This document shows, one piece after another, positions 8,357 through 17,733 of a DNA stretch of 64,000 bases. The notes below the pieces were generated by a model. It had not been told where the DNA came from and did no database searches. It saw only the letters and a program-made list of their open reading frames with translations. The position numbers and the translations under genes are program-made. Numbering within the stretch: the stretch's first letter is position 1; the number at the start of each line of letters is the position of its first letter. Location: contig CAZKUR010000011.1 of assembly GCA_964556005.1 (NCBI GenBank), positions 1-64,000 on the forward strand, read 5' to 3'. The DNA comes from CAZKUR01 sp964556005 (GTDB lineage Bacteria; Bacteroidota; Ignavibacteria; Ignavibacteriales; Ignavibacteriaceae).

Positions 8357-9001
8357 TGCAAGGCTTCCCTGTTTTTTTTTAGACTAATTCCTGTGGAAAA
8401 TGGTTACGTCCGATTCTTAATTCTCATTCATATTTAATACTGTTCTTTTCTTACGCGCTGGGACAGGTAAATTAGTTTTTAAATTTGGTTCAGATATTAT
8501 TACCTCACCATTCAAGATATTTATTCCTGGGATATTTGTACTTGGATTATCTAAGAACTACTGTTGCTTAAGTAAAGAATCAATTGCTAAATTTTTCTTT
8601 GTACTTTTCTTAACGTAAGAAAAGTACAAAAAGAAACATACGCTGAAAAAGAATTACTAAAATTTCATTCCGTTCCGCTAAGAGAAAATAACTCAGTCAC
8701 TTCACTCCTTCAAATAGATTTTCTCTTTTAATCTGCCTATGCCGAAGCGAAACTTCTGTTTAGCGAAGGCAGTCGCTTCACCCCATAAAATTTTTTAATC
8801 CGCCTACATTAGATTTTGGCGGACAGGCGCAATTCTTTTTAGGTGCGATTGTCATCGTTGTCTTTACATAATCAACCTATCTTTTTATAGTCCTTGAATT
8901 TTTAATTAACTGTTTAAAAAAAACGAAATTTATTTGAAGTTGTTTAGAGAAAGCGGTGAAGTTTTATTTTACCTTCATTTCTTCTTCGATACTTTTGCTT
9001 T
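8357..9001. other. Non-coding, repeat-bearing interval (645 bp)
   Basis: No coding region is supported in either direction. The interval holds a near-perfect palindrome at 8594-8636. Between about 8740 and 8835 there are short GC-rich inverted words (GAAGCG with CGCTTC, and CGCCTACATTAG with GGCGGACAGGCG), of the sort seen in decayed intergenic repeats. It lies just upstream of the permease remnant and may mark a rearrangement site. Confidence 0.6.
8594..8636. repeat. Palindrome with 14-bp perfect arms
   Basis: TTGTACTTTTCTTA and TAAGAAAAGTACAA face each other around a three-base ACG loop, and the match continues outward as TTTCT/AAAGAAA with a two-base difference. The hairpin is AT-rich with no adjacent gene to terminate, so it is better seen as a repeat or a mobile-element end than as a terminator. 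Confidence 0.6.
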
Positions 9002-9958
9002 CTATTTTTTATGTATGATGCCTTTATATTCCTTAACTCCATCCAGCCAATGAATTAAATTCAGAATAAATTGAGCATTTTGAGGGGCAGTATCTGAATT
9101 GAATCCAACTTTTACATCGCCGTTTATGATTTGTGCCGTGAACATTGCGGCTTCACCGAAAACTGCAACTTTACCTTTCCCGAATTTCAACACAGCACCT
9201 TGATCGAATCCTTCAAGATTTTGTTTGGGTGTATTATTTGTAAAACGCCAGGCAGTGTCGGGTTGTTGTGAGTAATTATCTCTTGTAAAAGTAAGTATAT
9301 GAATTGAACTATCAGGAGCCTCAAATGCAGAGCCGGTAAATGTGATAACACTGTCAATATTCTCATATTCCTTAATACCTTTTACTAATGGCGAGGCTGC
9401 CAGAGTTTTATTCTTCAAAGAAAAAACGGAAGGAGGCCAGACATTCTTTCTCGTGAAAGCAAAACCGTTCAAATATTCAAATCCGAATTCTTCCCCTAAT
9501 TTTTGAGCTGCGCCTGCAAACGGCATATGGTCGGCAATCAATAACAAGCTGTTCCCATTCTCAACCCACTTCTTGATATTATATATTTCCAAATCCGTAA
9601 AAGCTGAAGGAGTGGGAAGAACCCAGTTATGCACATTTACTTTGTTAAGCGAATTTGCAATTACAAGTATCTTGCAGTCTTTCAATAATTCAATGCTATC
9701 GATAGGCGAAGAAAGCTTTTTTACTCTATATCCATCCTGTTTTAATAGTTTGCCTAAAGCATAAAATCCGCCGTCCAATGTATGAAAATTGTTATGTGCT
9801 TCATCGATTAGAATTACGGGACCTTTGCCGGTTTTATATGCAGTTTGATAAATCCAGAACACAAAAGAAGAATCCTGAATTTGTTGAGGATACAAATCTA
9901 AAAATGAAAAGGAAAAAAATAATATGAGTATGATTAATGTGCATTTATAATATTTCAT
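9002..9958 (-). CDS. Exported protein with glutamine-amidotransferase-like (DUF4350-type) fold
   Basis: The 318-residue protein has a signal peptide (CTLIILILFFSFSF). The body begins PVILIDEAHNNFHTLDGG, followed by a Rossmann-like pattern GYRVKKL, CKILVIANS, IKKWVENGNSLLLIADH and GKGKVAVFGEAAMFT. This order resembles DUF4350 and related class I glutamine-amidotransferase-like domains in secreted or membrane proteins, most of which lack an obvious catalytic triad; none is seen here. No function can be given. There is no type IX sorting domain, unlike the genes that follow it. The family call is tentative, but the protein is clearly real and exported. Confidence 0.6.
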   Translation of the reverse strand: MKYYKCTLIILILFFSFSFLDLYPQQIQDSSFVFWIYQTAYKTGKGPVILIDEAHNNFHTLDGGFYALGKLLKQDGYRVKKLSSPIDSIELLKDCKILVIANSLNKVNVHNWVLPTPSAFTDLEIYNIKKWVENGNSLLLIADHMPFAGAAQKLGEEFGFEYLNGFAFTRKNVWPPSVFSLKNKTLAASPLVKGIKEYENIDSVITFTGSAFEAPDSSIHILTFTRDNYSQQPDTAWRFTNNTPKQNLEGFDQGAVLKFGKGKVAVFGEAAMFTAQIINGDVKVGFNSDTAPQNAQFILNLIHWLDGVKEYKGIIHKK

Positions 9959-10027
9959 TTTATCCTAAAAGCTATTATAAATGATTAGACAGATGAATTT
10001 TTAAAGTTACTATTCAAACAATTAAAA

Positions 10028-10867
10028 TTATTTCAGCAGGATCATTTTCCGGGTTTTTATAAAATCATCAGTCATATTTCCCTTTTTGTAGGCTTTCAAT
10101 TGATAAACATACACTCCACTTGCTAAATTTGTTGCATTAAATGTAACATGATAAATCCCTTTTGGTTTCTCTCCATTAACTAAAACTGCAACAGCATTTC
10201 CGAGAGTATCGTAAACTTTAAGTGAAACGAAATATGATTGAGGAATTTGATAAGTAATTGTTGTTGAAGGATTGAACGGATTTGGATAGTTTTGCTTCAG
10301 TTGAAAATCTTGGGGCGGACTATTGTTCTCTTTAACTCCAGCGATCAAATCATTCTCCCACCATCTAATTTGCGGAATATTCGGAGCATAAAAAACTCCT
10401 AAAATGTCCTTGTCATTATCATTATCTAAATCCGTTATAAATAAATGAAGAAACTCCAGGCCGTTGTCACAAAAAACATNNNNNNNNNNNNNNNNNNNNN
10501 NNNNNNNNNNNNNNNNNNNNNNNNNNNNNNNNNNNNNNNNNNNNNNNNNNNNNNNNNNNNNNNNNNNNNNNNNNNNNNNACTTCCATCGAAACTTGTTGC
10601 CACAACATCCATGTCACCGTCAGCATCTAAATCAGCGGCAGCAATTGTATTCGGACAGTCAAAATTTTCTATTATTATATTTTCGGTAAAATTAAATCCG
10701 GCCTTTCTATCAAAAAATATTTTTTGATAACTTCCTGCTTGATATTGAGAAGCTTTCGCGGCATCATATACTCGATCGAAATTAAATGGTGCTTGTTTAG
10801 TATAGTTTGTTAAGATAATTGTAATCCCGAGACTTGATATGAAAAAGTACAATACAAGTTTTTTCAT
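10028..10867 (-). CDS. FG-GAP/VCBS-repeat protein with type IX sorting domain (interrupted by gap)
   Basis: A signal peptide starts the protein. FG-GAP-type calcium-binding repeats follow (DLDADGDMDVVATSFDG before the assembly gap, DLDNDNDKDILGVFY after it), then a C-terminal sorting domain (NYPNPFNPSTTITY, LASGVYVYQLKAY, KTRKMILLK). The repeats form a beta-propeller used in binding rather than catalysis. The C-terminal domain is the signal for type IX export and surface attachment. A 100-N gap removes the middle and very likely several repeats, so the true length is greater than the 279 codons shown. AGAGGTGG precedes the ATG, and the same leader is found at the next gene upstream. Confidence 0.8.
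   Translation of the reverse strand: MKKLVLYFFISSLGITIILTNYTKQAPFNFDRVYDAAKASQYQAGSYQKIFFDRKAGFNFTENIIIENFDCPNTIAAADLDADGDMDVVATSFDGSXXXXXXXXXXXXXXXXXXXXXXXXXXXXXXXXXXVFCDNGLEFLHLFITDLDNDNDKDILGVFYAPNIPQIRWWENDLIAGVKENNSPPQDFQLKQNYPNPFNPSTTITYQIPQSYFVSLKVYDTLGNAVAVLVNGEKPKGIYHVTFNATNLASGVYVYQLKAYKKGNMTDDFIKTRKMILLK
10480..10579. other. Assembly gap (100 N)
   Basis: Exactly 100 N inside the FG-GAP repeat protein, the usual placeholder for a scaffold join of unknown size. Its location within a repetitive propeller gene suggests repeat collapse. Confidence 0.98.
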
Positions 10868-10931
10868 TATCCACCTCTTACAAATATTTTATTTTCTAGA
10901 CACGCATTTTATTATCCGTGGATGTTTTCCA

Positions 10932-12032
10932 TTATTTTAAAAGAGTCATCTTTTTAGTTAATGTTTTATCATTGCATTTAAGCTGATAGATATAAATTCC
11001 GCTTGAGAGGTTTGATACATTGAATTCAAAAGTATGAATTCCGGGCTGAATAAATCTATTGACAAGAGTTGCGACTTCCATTCCAAGTACATTATAAATT
11101 TTTAACGTTACAAATCCGAACTCATGAGTCTGAAATTTAATATTGGTTTTTGGATTAAACGGATTGGGATAATTCTGCATTAATTTAAATTCGGAGGGCT
11201 TAGCATTATTTATCTTAACAGGTGTAGGAGGATTAAGCGAAACAATGTCCAATCTATTTGTATTAAAACAAGGGATAGCGATTTCATTTTCTTTTGCATT
11301 AAAATATATATTCGAGGGACCGCTATGCCCGCTTGAAAATAATGCCGGCGGATTTGTAAAAGTCGAATCGTAAATATGTATCGCATTTGTTATCCAGGAT
11401 GAATAATAATATTTGCCGCTATTATCAAGCGCCAGCCCGTCGCAGTTTCCGTTTGGAGTTAATACTATATCGGTAATTGACGAATCTTCCAGGTCTACGG
11501 CTTGAATAGGTGAGTTATTGTACCAGGAACAAATTAGCAGCCTATTATTTTTTCTATCGAATATAACATCCTGCGGTCGAGTCGATATGCCTGAATCAAC
11601 AAAAACCGAGTAAGATTGATTTGATAAATTTATTTTAATTAACTTAGCCTGGATAGAAGCAACAACATAAAGATTATTATTATCGTCGACGGCCATCCCA
11701 TCCATCTGGGTAGTTCCGGCAACAGGCAAATACATTACAGTATCATCAGGATTGTTTATGTTCAAACCTAATATTACAGTTCCAATTGAAACATAAAATG
11801 TATCTCCTGCTATACAATTGCCTAATGCATGTCCGGCTCTCTGCTTAAAGTAGGATTGATTACCGTTTGAATCTATTGCTACTATATTACCATCGTTCCA
11901 GTTGGAAACCAGATACCTGCTGTTTATTGAATCGTAAACAACGCACTCAGGCCCGTTGAGTAAATTCTGTCCATTCAAATAAATTGAAGAGAAAAGCACG
12001 ACTAAAAGTACCCATTGAAAATATTTTTTCAT
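10932..12032 (-). CDS. Secreted NHL/SMP-30-like beta-propeller with type IX sorting domain
   Basis: The 366-residue protein has a signal peptide (WVLLVVLFSSIYL). About 250 residues of propeller-like repeats follow (GPECVVYDSINSRYLVSNW, QMDGMAVDDNNNLYV, RPQDVIFDRKNNRLLICSW, NCDGLALDNSGKYYYSSW), and the protein ends in the sorting domain NYPNPFNPKTNIKF through LTKKMTLLK. The repeats resemble SMP-30/gluconolactonase or NHL blades, but no lactonase metal site could be recognised, so a binding role is as likely as an enzymatic one. It is exported by type IX secretion and shares its AGAGGTGG leader with the neighbouring cargo gene. Confidence 0.8.
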   Translation of the reverse strand: MKKYFQWVLLVVLFSSIYLNGQNLLNGPECVVYDSINSRYLVSNWNDGNIVAIDSNGNQSYFKQRAGHALGNCIAGDTFYVSIGTVILGLNINNPDDTVMYLPVAGTTQMDGMAVDDNNNLYVVASIQAKLIKINLSNQSYSVFVDSGISTRPQDVIFDRKNNRLLICSWYNNSPIQAVDLEDSSITDIVLTPNGNCDGLALDNSGKYYYSSWITNAIHIYDSTFTNPPALFSSGHSGPSNIYFNAKENEIAIPCFNTNRLDIVSLNPPTPVKINNAKPSEFKLMQNYPNPFNPKTNIKFQTHEFGFVTLKIYNVLGMEVATLVNRFIQPGIHTFEFNVSNLSSGIYIYQLKCNDKTLTKKMTLLK

Positions 12033-12701
12033 TTTACCACCTCTTTTTGATTTGATTATTATGGATGTTATTTTTTATCGATAGGATAGTTGATTCCCAA
12101 ATTTCGAAGGTGAATTGATACAGCTTCGCCCTGGTCACCTACATGGCATTTTTAATCTTTCAATTATCGTTTTCATATTAGCATCATAACTTCATTCTCA
12201 ATCGCTGTAATTTTCAGTAGTTCAAATCATTCTTAAATTATTTCCGAAATATCTCTTTAACTGTCTTATTGGACCATTTCTTATTGTACACACTAAAACT
12301 CAAGATCATTTTTTAAAAATTATCACTACCGGGTTGATGGATTTAACTATACGGTTCTGATAATTTTATCATCTTATATGTTTAAAGATGATCGGCAATC
12401 ATTTTTGTTTCTCTGCTTTAAGCCGGGAATAAAACAAGCAGGCTAATTTTTATTAAAATTATTTCAAGCGGAAGAGGTTGAGTAATTAAAAAAAGTGAAA
12501 GGTTTTTTGAGCTTTTATATAATTTCCTCCTTTAATTTTTATTTTAATCCTAAGAAATTCGAAAACTTGTATTGAAAAATTTATATTGCAAAGATTATGG
12601 AATAAAAATAAACTGTTACTTCTTTTTGATAAACAAATCTATTTGATGATTACCGGTTAAAATCTTTGATTAGAATTTGACCTTTAAATTATTATTCGTT
12701 T
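12033..12701. other. Non-coding interval (669 bp)
   Basis: AT-rich DNA between the propeller gene and the BNR-repeat gene. No reading frame, tRNA or long repeat was found. It must hold the promoter of the 10932-12032 gene, which I could not place with confidence. The right end adjoins 3'-end element copy B and its terminator. Confidence 0.55.
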
Positions 12702-12732
12702 AAAAAGAAAAAGGGCAGCCGCTAAGCTGCCC
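12702..12732 (-). terminator. Rho-independent terminator, minus strand
   Basis: On the minus strand GGGCAGC (12726-12732) pairs with GCTGCCC (12713-12719) around a six-base loop, followed by TTTTTCTTTTT. It terminates the BNR-repeat gene that ends at 12799. Confidence 0.9.
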
Positions 12733-12788
12733 TCGTTCTAACTTTTAAGGTTTGCAAACTACAATAAAAAGTGCAACCTCGAAGGTCG
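12705..12788 (-). repeat. 3'-end element, copy B
   Basis: On the minus strand the sequence right after the stop codon runs CTTCGAGGTTGCA (12772-12784), an AT-rich spacer, TTTGCAAACC, GTTAGAAC and then the terminator hairpin. The order and many bases match copy A at 2165-2246 (11 of 13 positions in the first block). Confidence 0.45.
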
Positions 12789-12798
12789 CTGTTTTCCA

Positions 12799-14730
12799 TT
12801 ATTTCAAGAGAATCATTTTCTTCGTCTGAACAAAACCATTAGATGTTAATTTATAATAATAAATACCGCTTGCTAATCTTGATCCGTCAAATGAAACTTC
12901 ATATGAGCCTGTTTGTTCATCGCGATTCACAAGCGTTGCAACTTCATTTCCAATAACATCATATACTTTTAATGATACCATTCCAGGTGTTTTAATTGTA
13001 TATTGAATTCTCGTTGTTGGATTGAAGGGATTGGGATAGTTTTGAGATAAAGTATAACTATAAGCAGACAAATTATTTATCTCAATAACTTTTGAATAAT
13101 TTGACGCTCCGTTAAAATCAACTTGCTTCAGTCTGTAATACAATTTCTTCCCTGACGGCGAATCCGTAAATGAATAAGAATTCTCAATGGTTGAAGTTCC
13201 CTTTCCTTCCACAAATCCAATAGTCATAAAATTCTTTCCGTCGGTACTTCGCTGAACTTCGAAACCTCTATTGTTTGTTTCAGTTGCAGTACTCCATGTT
13301 AAAAGAACTTTTTCATTGATGACCTTACCGCTGAAACTGACAAGCTCAACCGGTACACTGTTATCTATTACGGCTGAATAAATTTCCATATCATAGCCGC
13401 CTGCACGTTCATCGGTCCATACAGGAACAACCCTGCCGTTGTAAGAATCAATTCCGATATAGTCACCGAACCGTACATCACTGTTCGGTGTACTTGTCGG
13501 TGATTCCTGCGAACTCAATTCTGTATTTGAAAACGTCAAACCGCCGTCGGTGGATTCAGCCAGATATGCTTTTATGTAATTATTATTTGTAGTGTTTCGC
13601 GTATCATAAAAAACAATGTAAACATTTCCCTGTTCGTTAACAGTAACCCAGGGCCAATATTGATCTTTACCGTTGTTAATAGGATCGTCATTAACCCTAA
13701 AAGGACTTGACCAAGTGCCTCCGCCGTCGGTAGATCTGCACATAAAAACATCTTCATCATTATTTCGGGCATCATCCCATGCAACGTAAATATTCCCGTG
13801 GTTAGGCCCGTTGCTTAAATCAACAGCCATTGAGGGAAACCATGGGTTGTAAGCAAGACTTATTAAATTGTTTGAGTTAAATGTATTCCCTCCGTCGGTG
13901 GATTTGGCAAAATACATTCCTTCATTAAAACCTTCGTAACCGTACCAGGCAATATAAATTTCACCGTTAGGACCAACAACCGGAATTGATCCTTGAACAC
14001 CATCCTGGTTACTGAGCGTGTTAGGAGTTGACCAGGTAACACCGTCGTCAGTAGATTTGCTGAACATGATATTAGTTGTTGAGGTGAAGCGGGTCCAGCT
14101 AACGTACAAATTATTTGTATAAGGGCTATTTGGATTTAAATCGCAGGCACCCATTTCCTTATCTTCAAACCAGGGGCCGTTTGCTGCAAGATAATAATTA
14201 TCAAATGTTTCACCGGCATCATTCGATTTAAATAACCAGAGTTCACCGTTACCGCTATTATTGAGCGATATCGTAAATACAAAAAAGTTTCCGGCAGTAT
14301 CTACAACAACGGAAGGATCGCTTGAGAGCGGAACATTGGGAATTAACTGCGGAATTAAAGCGCTCGTTGACCAGGTTGTTCCGCCGTCATCAGAATAACT
14401 ATAACCGATTCTTCTTAAAGGAGGATTTACTCCCGTTCTAAAATCTCTCCAGGCAGCAAGAACACGATTTGGATTTTTACGGCTGATTCTCACAGACGGT
14501 TCATTCTGCGGTTGAGGATCACCGGAAATATCAACGTTATCGAAAATAGACAAAGGTTTTGTATTCCTCATTAAAGGCAATGGCTTAAACGAATGCGGAA
14601 ATCGATCAAGCCAGGGCTTTGGATTTTTAATGAGCGGTTCTTTAATAAGGCTGTGTTTTTGTTGTGCGAAAACGGAAACTATGCCGAAAAAGTAAACCAG
14701 CATGAAAAGTACAGTAAAGTTCTTTCTCAT
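12799..14730 (-). CDS. BNR/Asp-box (sialidase-like) secreted protein with type IX sorting domain
   Basis: From the ATG at 14730 the protein is 643 residues with a signal peptide ending near VFAQ. At least six Asp-box motifs follow (SDDGGTTW, SNDAGETF, STDDGVTW, STDGGNTF, STDGGGTW, STDGGLTF), which mark a six-bladed sialidase-type propeller. An FN3-like domain (VELVSFSGKVINEKVLLTW) and the sorting domain NYPNPFNPTTRIQY to KKMILLK close the protein. Asp boxes occur in sialidases but also in many non-enzymatic propellers; the sialidase arginine triad was not identified, so the substrate is unknown. A GTG four codons upstream was rejected because it overlaps the GGAG site. Confidence 0.85.
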   Translation of the reverse strand: MRKNFTVLFMLVYFFGIVSVFAQQKHSLIKEPLIKNPKPWLDRFPHSFKPLPLMRNTKPLSIFDNVDISGDPQPQNEPSVRISRKNPNRVLAAWRDFRTGVNPPLRRIGYSYSDDGGTTWSTSALIPQLIPNVPLSSDPSVVVDTAGNFFVFTISLNNSGNGELWLFKSNDAGETFDNYYLAANGPWFEDKEMGACDLNPNSPYTNNLYVSWTRFTSTTNIMFSKSTDDGVTWSTPNTLSNQDGVQGSIPVVGPNGEIYIAWYGYEGFNEGMYFAKSTDGGNTFNSNNLISLAYNPWFPSMAVDLSNGPNHGNIYVAWDDARNNDEDVFMCRSTDGGGTWSSPFRVNDDPINNGKDQYWPWVTVNEQGNVYIVFYDTRNTTNNNYIKAYLAESTDGGLTFSNTELSSQESPTSTPNSDVRFGDYIGIDSYNGRVVPVWTDERAGGYDMEIYSAVIDNSVPVELVSFSGKVINEKVLLTWSTATETNNRGFEVQRSTDGKNFMTIGFVEGKGTSTIENSYSFTDSPSGKKLYYRLKQVDFNGASNYSKVIEINNLSAYSYTLSQNYPNPFNPTTRIQYTIKTPGMVSLKVYDVIGNEVATLVNRDEQTGSYEVSFDGSRLASGIYYYKLTSNGFVQTKKMILLK

Positions 14731-14851
14731 AATTTTTCTCACTCCAAGATATAATGGAAAATAAATTTAAACCACCATCATTTTTAATATTACGACATTT
14801 GCTACCGGGAAATTTTAATTCACAAAACCCTGGGGTTTCAAATCCACAAAG

Positions 14852-17716
14852 TCATTTTAATAAAACCATTTTTTTTGATGAAATAAAACTCCCTGCCGTT
14901 AATCGATATATGTATATTCCCGAAGCAACCTTCTGTCCCAAATTATTATCACCTTTCCATACAACAGTATAGCTTCCGTTATTTTGATTTTTATCGACAA
15001 GAGTTTTTACTTCCCTGCCCAGAATATCATATATTTTTAATGTTACTTTGCCTGGTGCTACAATTTGATAGTTGATCTGGGTCATAGGATTAAATGGATT
15101 CGGAAAATTCTGTTTTAAATCATACTTTGTAATTGTTCCTGGATTTACCGATTTAACTCCTGATAAAATATTTCCAACCGGTGTAGGCAATTTTATAGTA
15201 GAATATAAATGAAATTCTCCTGGAGCAAGTGTTATTTGTTCATGTGCATCTGAAACATAGATACTATCACCGGAAAAGAAATCATACCATTTTCCGGCAG
15301 TTGTAAAATTCGCATCCATCGAATCGGCAGTTACACCGAAATTTCCAACTATCACAACATTCATATGGGGGCCATATAAAGTCATATGCTTCATCTTTCC
15401 GTTGACGTTCATAGTAAAGTTACCGGTGCTGAAATCAGTATAATTCCTTTTAAGTTTAATTAATTCCTGGAAAACCCTGTAAAGGTTATATCTTCTTTGA
15501 TCGTTATAATAATTCCACAGAATCGGCTTGTTGCATGTCCGGCATGGATCATTGATTGAAACATCGTATCCAAGTTCACCGAATTGCCAGATCATTTTGG
15601 GACCCGGTACGGTAAGGAAAAATGTTGCTGCTTCTTTAACTCTTTGAAGTGCGATTGGAAGATCTTGAATATTATAATCTCCGCTTGAATTACCCCATGT
15701 TATATTTTTATACATTACGCGTTCTTCATCATGACTTTCCATATATCCGACTAAGTACGGATGGCTCCAGCCTCGATTTAAATATGAGATACCTGAAAAA
15801 TCCCAGGTGCAATCGGAAGGCCAACCCATGGTTGCTTGGCAATAATTACAATTTAAATTTCCCCAGGGCATCATCCCGTAATTAACAACTACCTTCTCTT
15901 CGTTATTGTCAACAAATTCCTCAAGAATTACATAAGCGCCGGGACTTACACTCCAAATACCATTAGCAATTCTTTCCTGGATAGCGATCCTTGTCGGATC
16001 ATATTGCTCCCAGTTATTAAAACCATTTGGATTTTGTGTATATCCGCCGGCTAAATCGAATCTAAATCCGTCAATATGATAATTAGTAAGCCAGAATTTA
16101 GTAAATTTATTAATATAATATCTCATTTCCGGGCTTTCATAATTATAATCATAACCTACATTATACGGATGCCGCGGAGTGGGATTCAACCACGGATTAT
16201 TTGCAGCTGGTTGGTTATTTACATTATCCCAATAAAGCCTCGCTAACGGTGATGAACCAAAAATATCATTCATCGGAGCATCGAGAATTATTGCAATATT
16301 ATCTGCATGGCAGGAATCAATAAATTTTTTCAAGTCATTTTTAGTTCCGTAATACTTGTCAGGTGCAAAATTAAAATTGGGATTATAGCCCCAGCTTTCA
16401 TTTCCCTCAAATTCCATGATCGGCATAAGCTCAATTGCATTTACGCCGAGCCGTTTTAAATATCCTAAAGTATCGGTTAAAGTTTTATAATCATGAGTTG
16501 AGACAAAATCTCTAACCAGCAGTTCATAAATTATTAAATTGCTTTTTGACGGCCTTTGAAAATTAGTAGCTTGCCAATTGTACGGAGTTTGATCGGTTTG
16601 AAACACGGAAACAATCTCTTCTGTTTTGCCAAAAGGATACGGCTTTAAATCAGGGTAAGTAGTCGATGAGATATATTGATCATTTGCAGGATCAAGTACC
16701 TTTTCCGTAAATGGATCGGCTATCCTAATTTTCCCGTCAACAAAGTACTGAAAGGCATATTCCTGTCCGGGTGTTACATTATTTAAAGTAATCCACCAGA
16801 TAACGCTGTCGGCATTAACCTGGTATTCTTTCATTTGATATGCAGTATCTACCTCCCAATTGTTAAAGTCTCCGATTAAATAAACAAAATTTTTATACGG
16901 AGCAAATAAAGCGAAAGTAACCGTTGTGTTATTATTATAGTTTATTCCGTAATCATTACCGGAGGGCAGCGGAGCTTGAACAACCGGAGGATTAATCATA
17001 ATTCCAAATGAGAGTGTATCTTGAATGCCTGAAGTATCGACACCTACAGCTTTAATGATATTTGCACCGTCTGAATGATCAGCACAATAAAAAGTATAAT
17101 TTATTGTATCTTGTGTTGTTTGACCGACCTGATTTCCATTAACAAATAGATTTATGGAAGTAAGTTCTGTATTCAGCAATACAGCAGAAACGGAAATATT
17201 AACAGTATCAGTTGGACCTGTAAAAATTGGTGACTGCATCGGATTGTCAAACTGTTTAGGCAATTCAGGAGAATTTAAAACCATAGTAATACCGGAATTG
17301 TATATGGGAGTAAAAATATCCGGTCTTGTTTGTTTAGAAGCATCCTCGCTTCTAAAGACAAAATCAAGCTGCGTTATATGCTCAGTGGGATCGGTAACAC
17401 TATAAAATTCCCTGGGATGCCCGATTACCAATTCATATAAATTTGGGCCAAGCCTGGTAAGTGCCGGTTGATTGTTATTGTTTCCCCAGTCTCCGATTAC
17501 ATACTTCCATGTACTATCATTATTGATAGTCACGCCGGTATGAGCGTAAACTGTTCCGGTATAATTTAGCAGTTCTTCAGCGCCTGGTTGTGTTGCATCA
17601 AAGTAAACAATTATGGAATCGTTTTCCGTGGGATACTGCGGTACTGTAACAACTATCTGGCTGAATGCATTGCTTATTGCTGCAATAAAGAATAAAATTA
17701 TTAACTTACTTTTCAT
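14852..17716 (-). CDS. Secreted GH13 alpha-amylase-family glycoside hydrolase with type IX sorting domain
   Basis: This 954-residue protein is exported and surface-attached. In order there are a signal peptide, a beta-rich N-terminal module (to about 120), an Ig-like domain (about 160-250), a CBM48-like module (IGDFNNWEVDTAYQM), a GH13 TIM barrel (about 400-780) and the sorting domain NYPNPFNPMTQINY. Catalytic residues are visible: nucleophile in GFRFDLAGG, acid/base in VILEEFVD and transition-state aspartate in MESHDEERV. Conserved region I reads DAPMNDIFG where most members have DxxxNH, so the usual histidine is aspartate. Likely substrates are starch, glycogen or maltodextrins. The ATG at 17716 has GAGG upstream; an earlier ATG lies on that site. 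Confidence 0.9.
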   Translation of the reverse strand: MKSKLIILFFIAAISNAFSQIVVTVPQYPTENDSIIVYFDATQPGAEELLNYTGTVYAHTGVTINNDSTWKYVIGDWGNNNNQPALTRLGPNLYELVIGHPREFYSVTDPTEHITQLDFVFRSEDASKQTRPDIFTPIYNSGITMVLNSPELPKQFDNPMQSPIFTGPTDTVNISVSAVLLNTELTSINLFVNGNQVGQTTQDTINYTFYCADHSDGANIIKAVGVDTSGIQDTLSFGIMINPPVVQAPLPSGNDYGINYNNNTTVTFALFAPYKNFVYLIGDFNNWEVDTAYQMKEYQVNADSVIWWITLNNVTPGQEYAFQYFVDGKIRIADPFTEKVLDPANDQYISSTTYPDLKPYPFGKTEEIVSVFQTDQTPYNWQATNFQRPSKSNLIIYELLVRDFVSTHDYKTLTDTLGYLKRLGVNAIELMPIMEFEGNESWGYNPNFNFAPDKYYGTKNDLKKFIDSCHADNIAIILDAPMNDIFGSSPLARLYWDNVNNQPAANNPWLNPTPRHPYNVGYDYNYESPEMRYYINKFTKFWLTNYHIDGFRFDLAGGYTQNPNGFNNWEQYDPTRIAIQERIANGIWSVSPGAYVILEEFVDNNEEKVVVNYGMMPWGNLNCNYCQATMGWPSDCTWDFSGISYLNRGWSHPYLVGYMESHDEERVMYKNITWGNSSGDYNIQDLPIALQRVKEAATFFLTVPGPKMIWQFGELGYDVSINDPCRTCNKPILWNYYNDQRRYNLYRVFQELIKLKRNYTDFSTGNFTMNVNGKMKHMTLYGPHMNVVIVGNFGVTADSMDANFTTAGKWYDFFSGDSIYVSDAHEQITLAPGEFHLYSTIKLPTPVGNILSGVKSVNPGTITKYDLKQNFPNPFNPMTQINYQIVAPGKVTLKIYDILGREVKTLVDKNQNNGSYTVVWKGDNNLGQKVASGIYIYRLTAGSFISSKKMVLLK

Positions 17717-17733
17717 GATCATCCTCATAATAT

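Noticed and set aside
12770..12790. Possible integron attC-like words (GTTAGAAC, CTTCGAGG)
   Set aside because: No paired R and L boxes in the required order and no integrase or cassette structure nearby.
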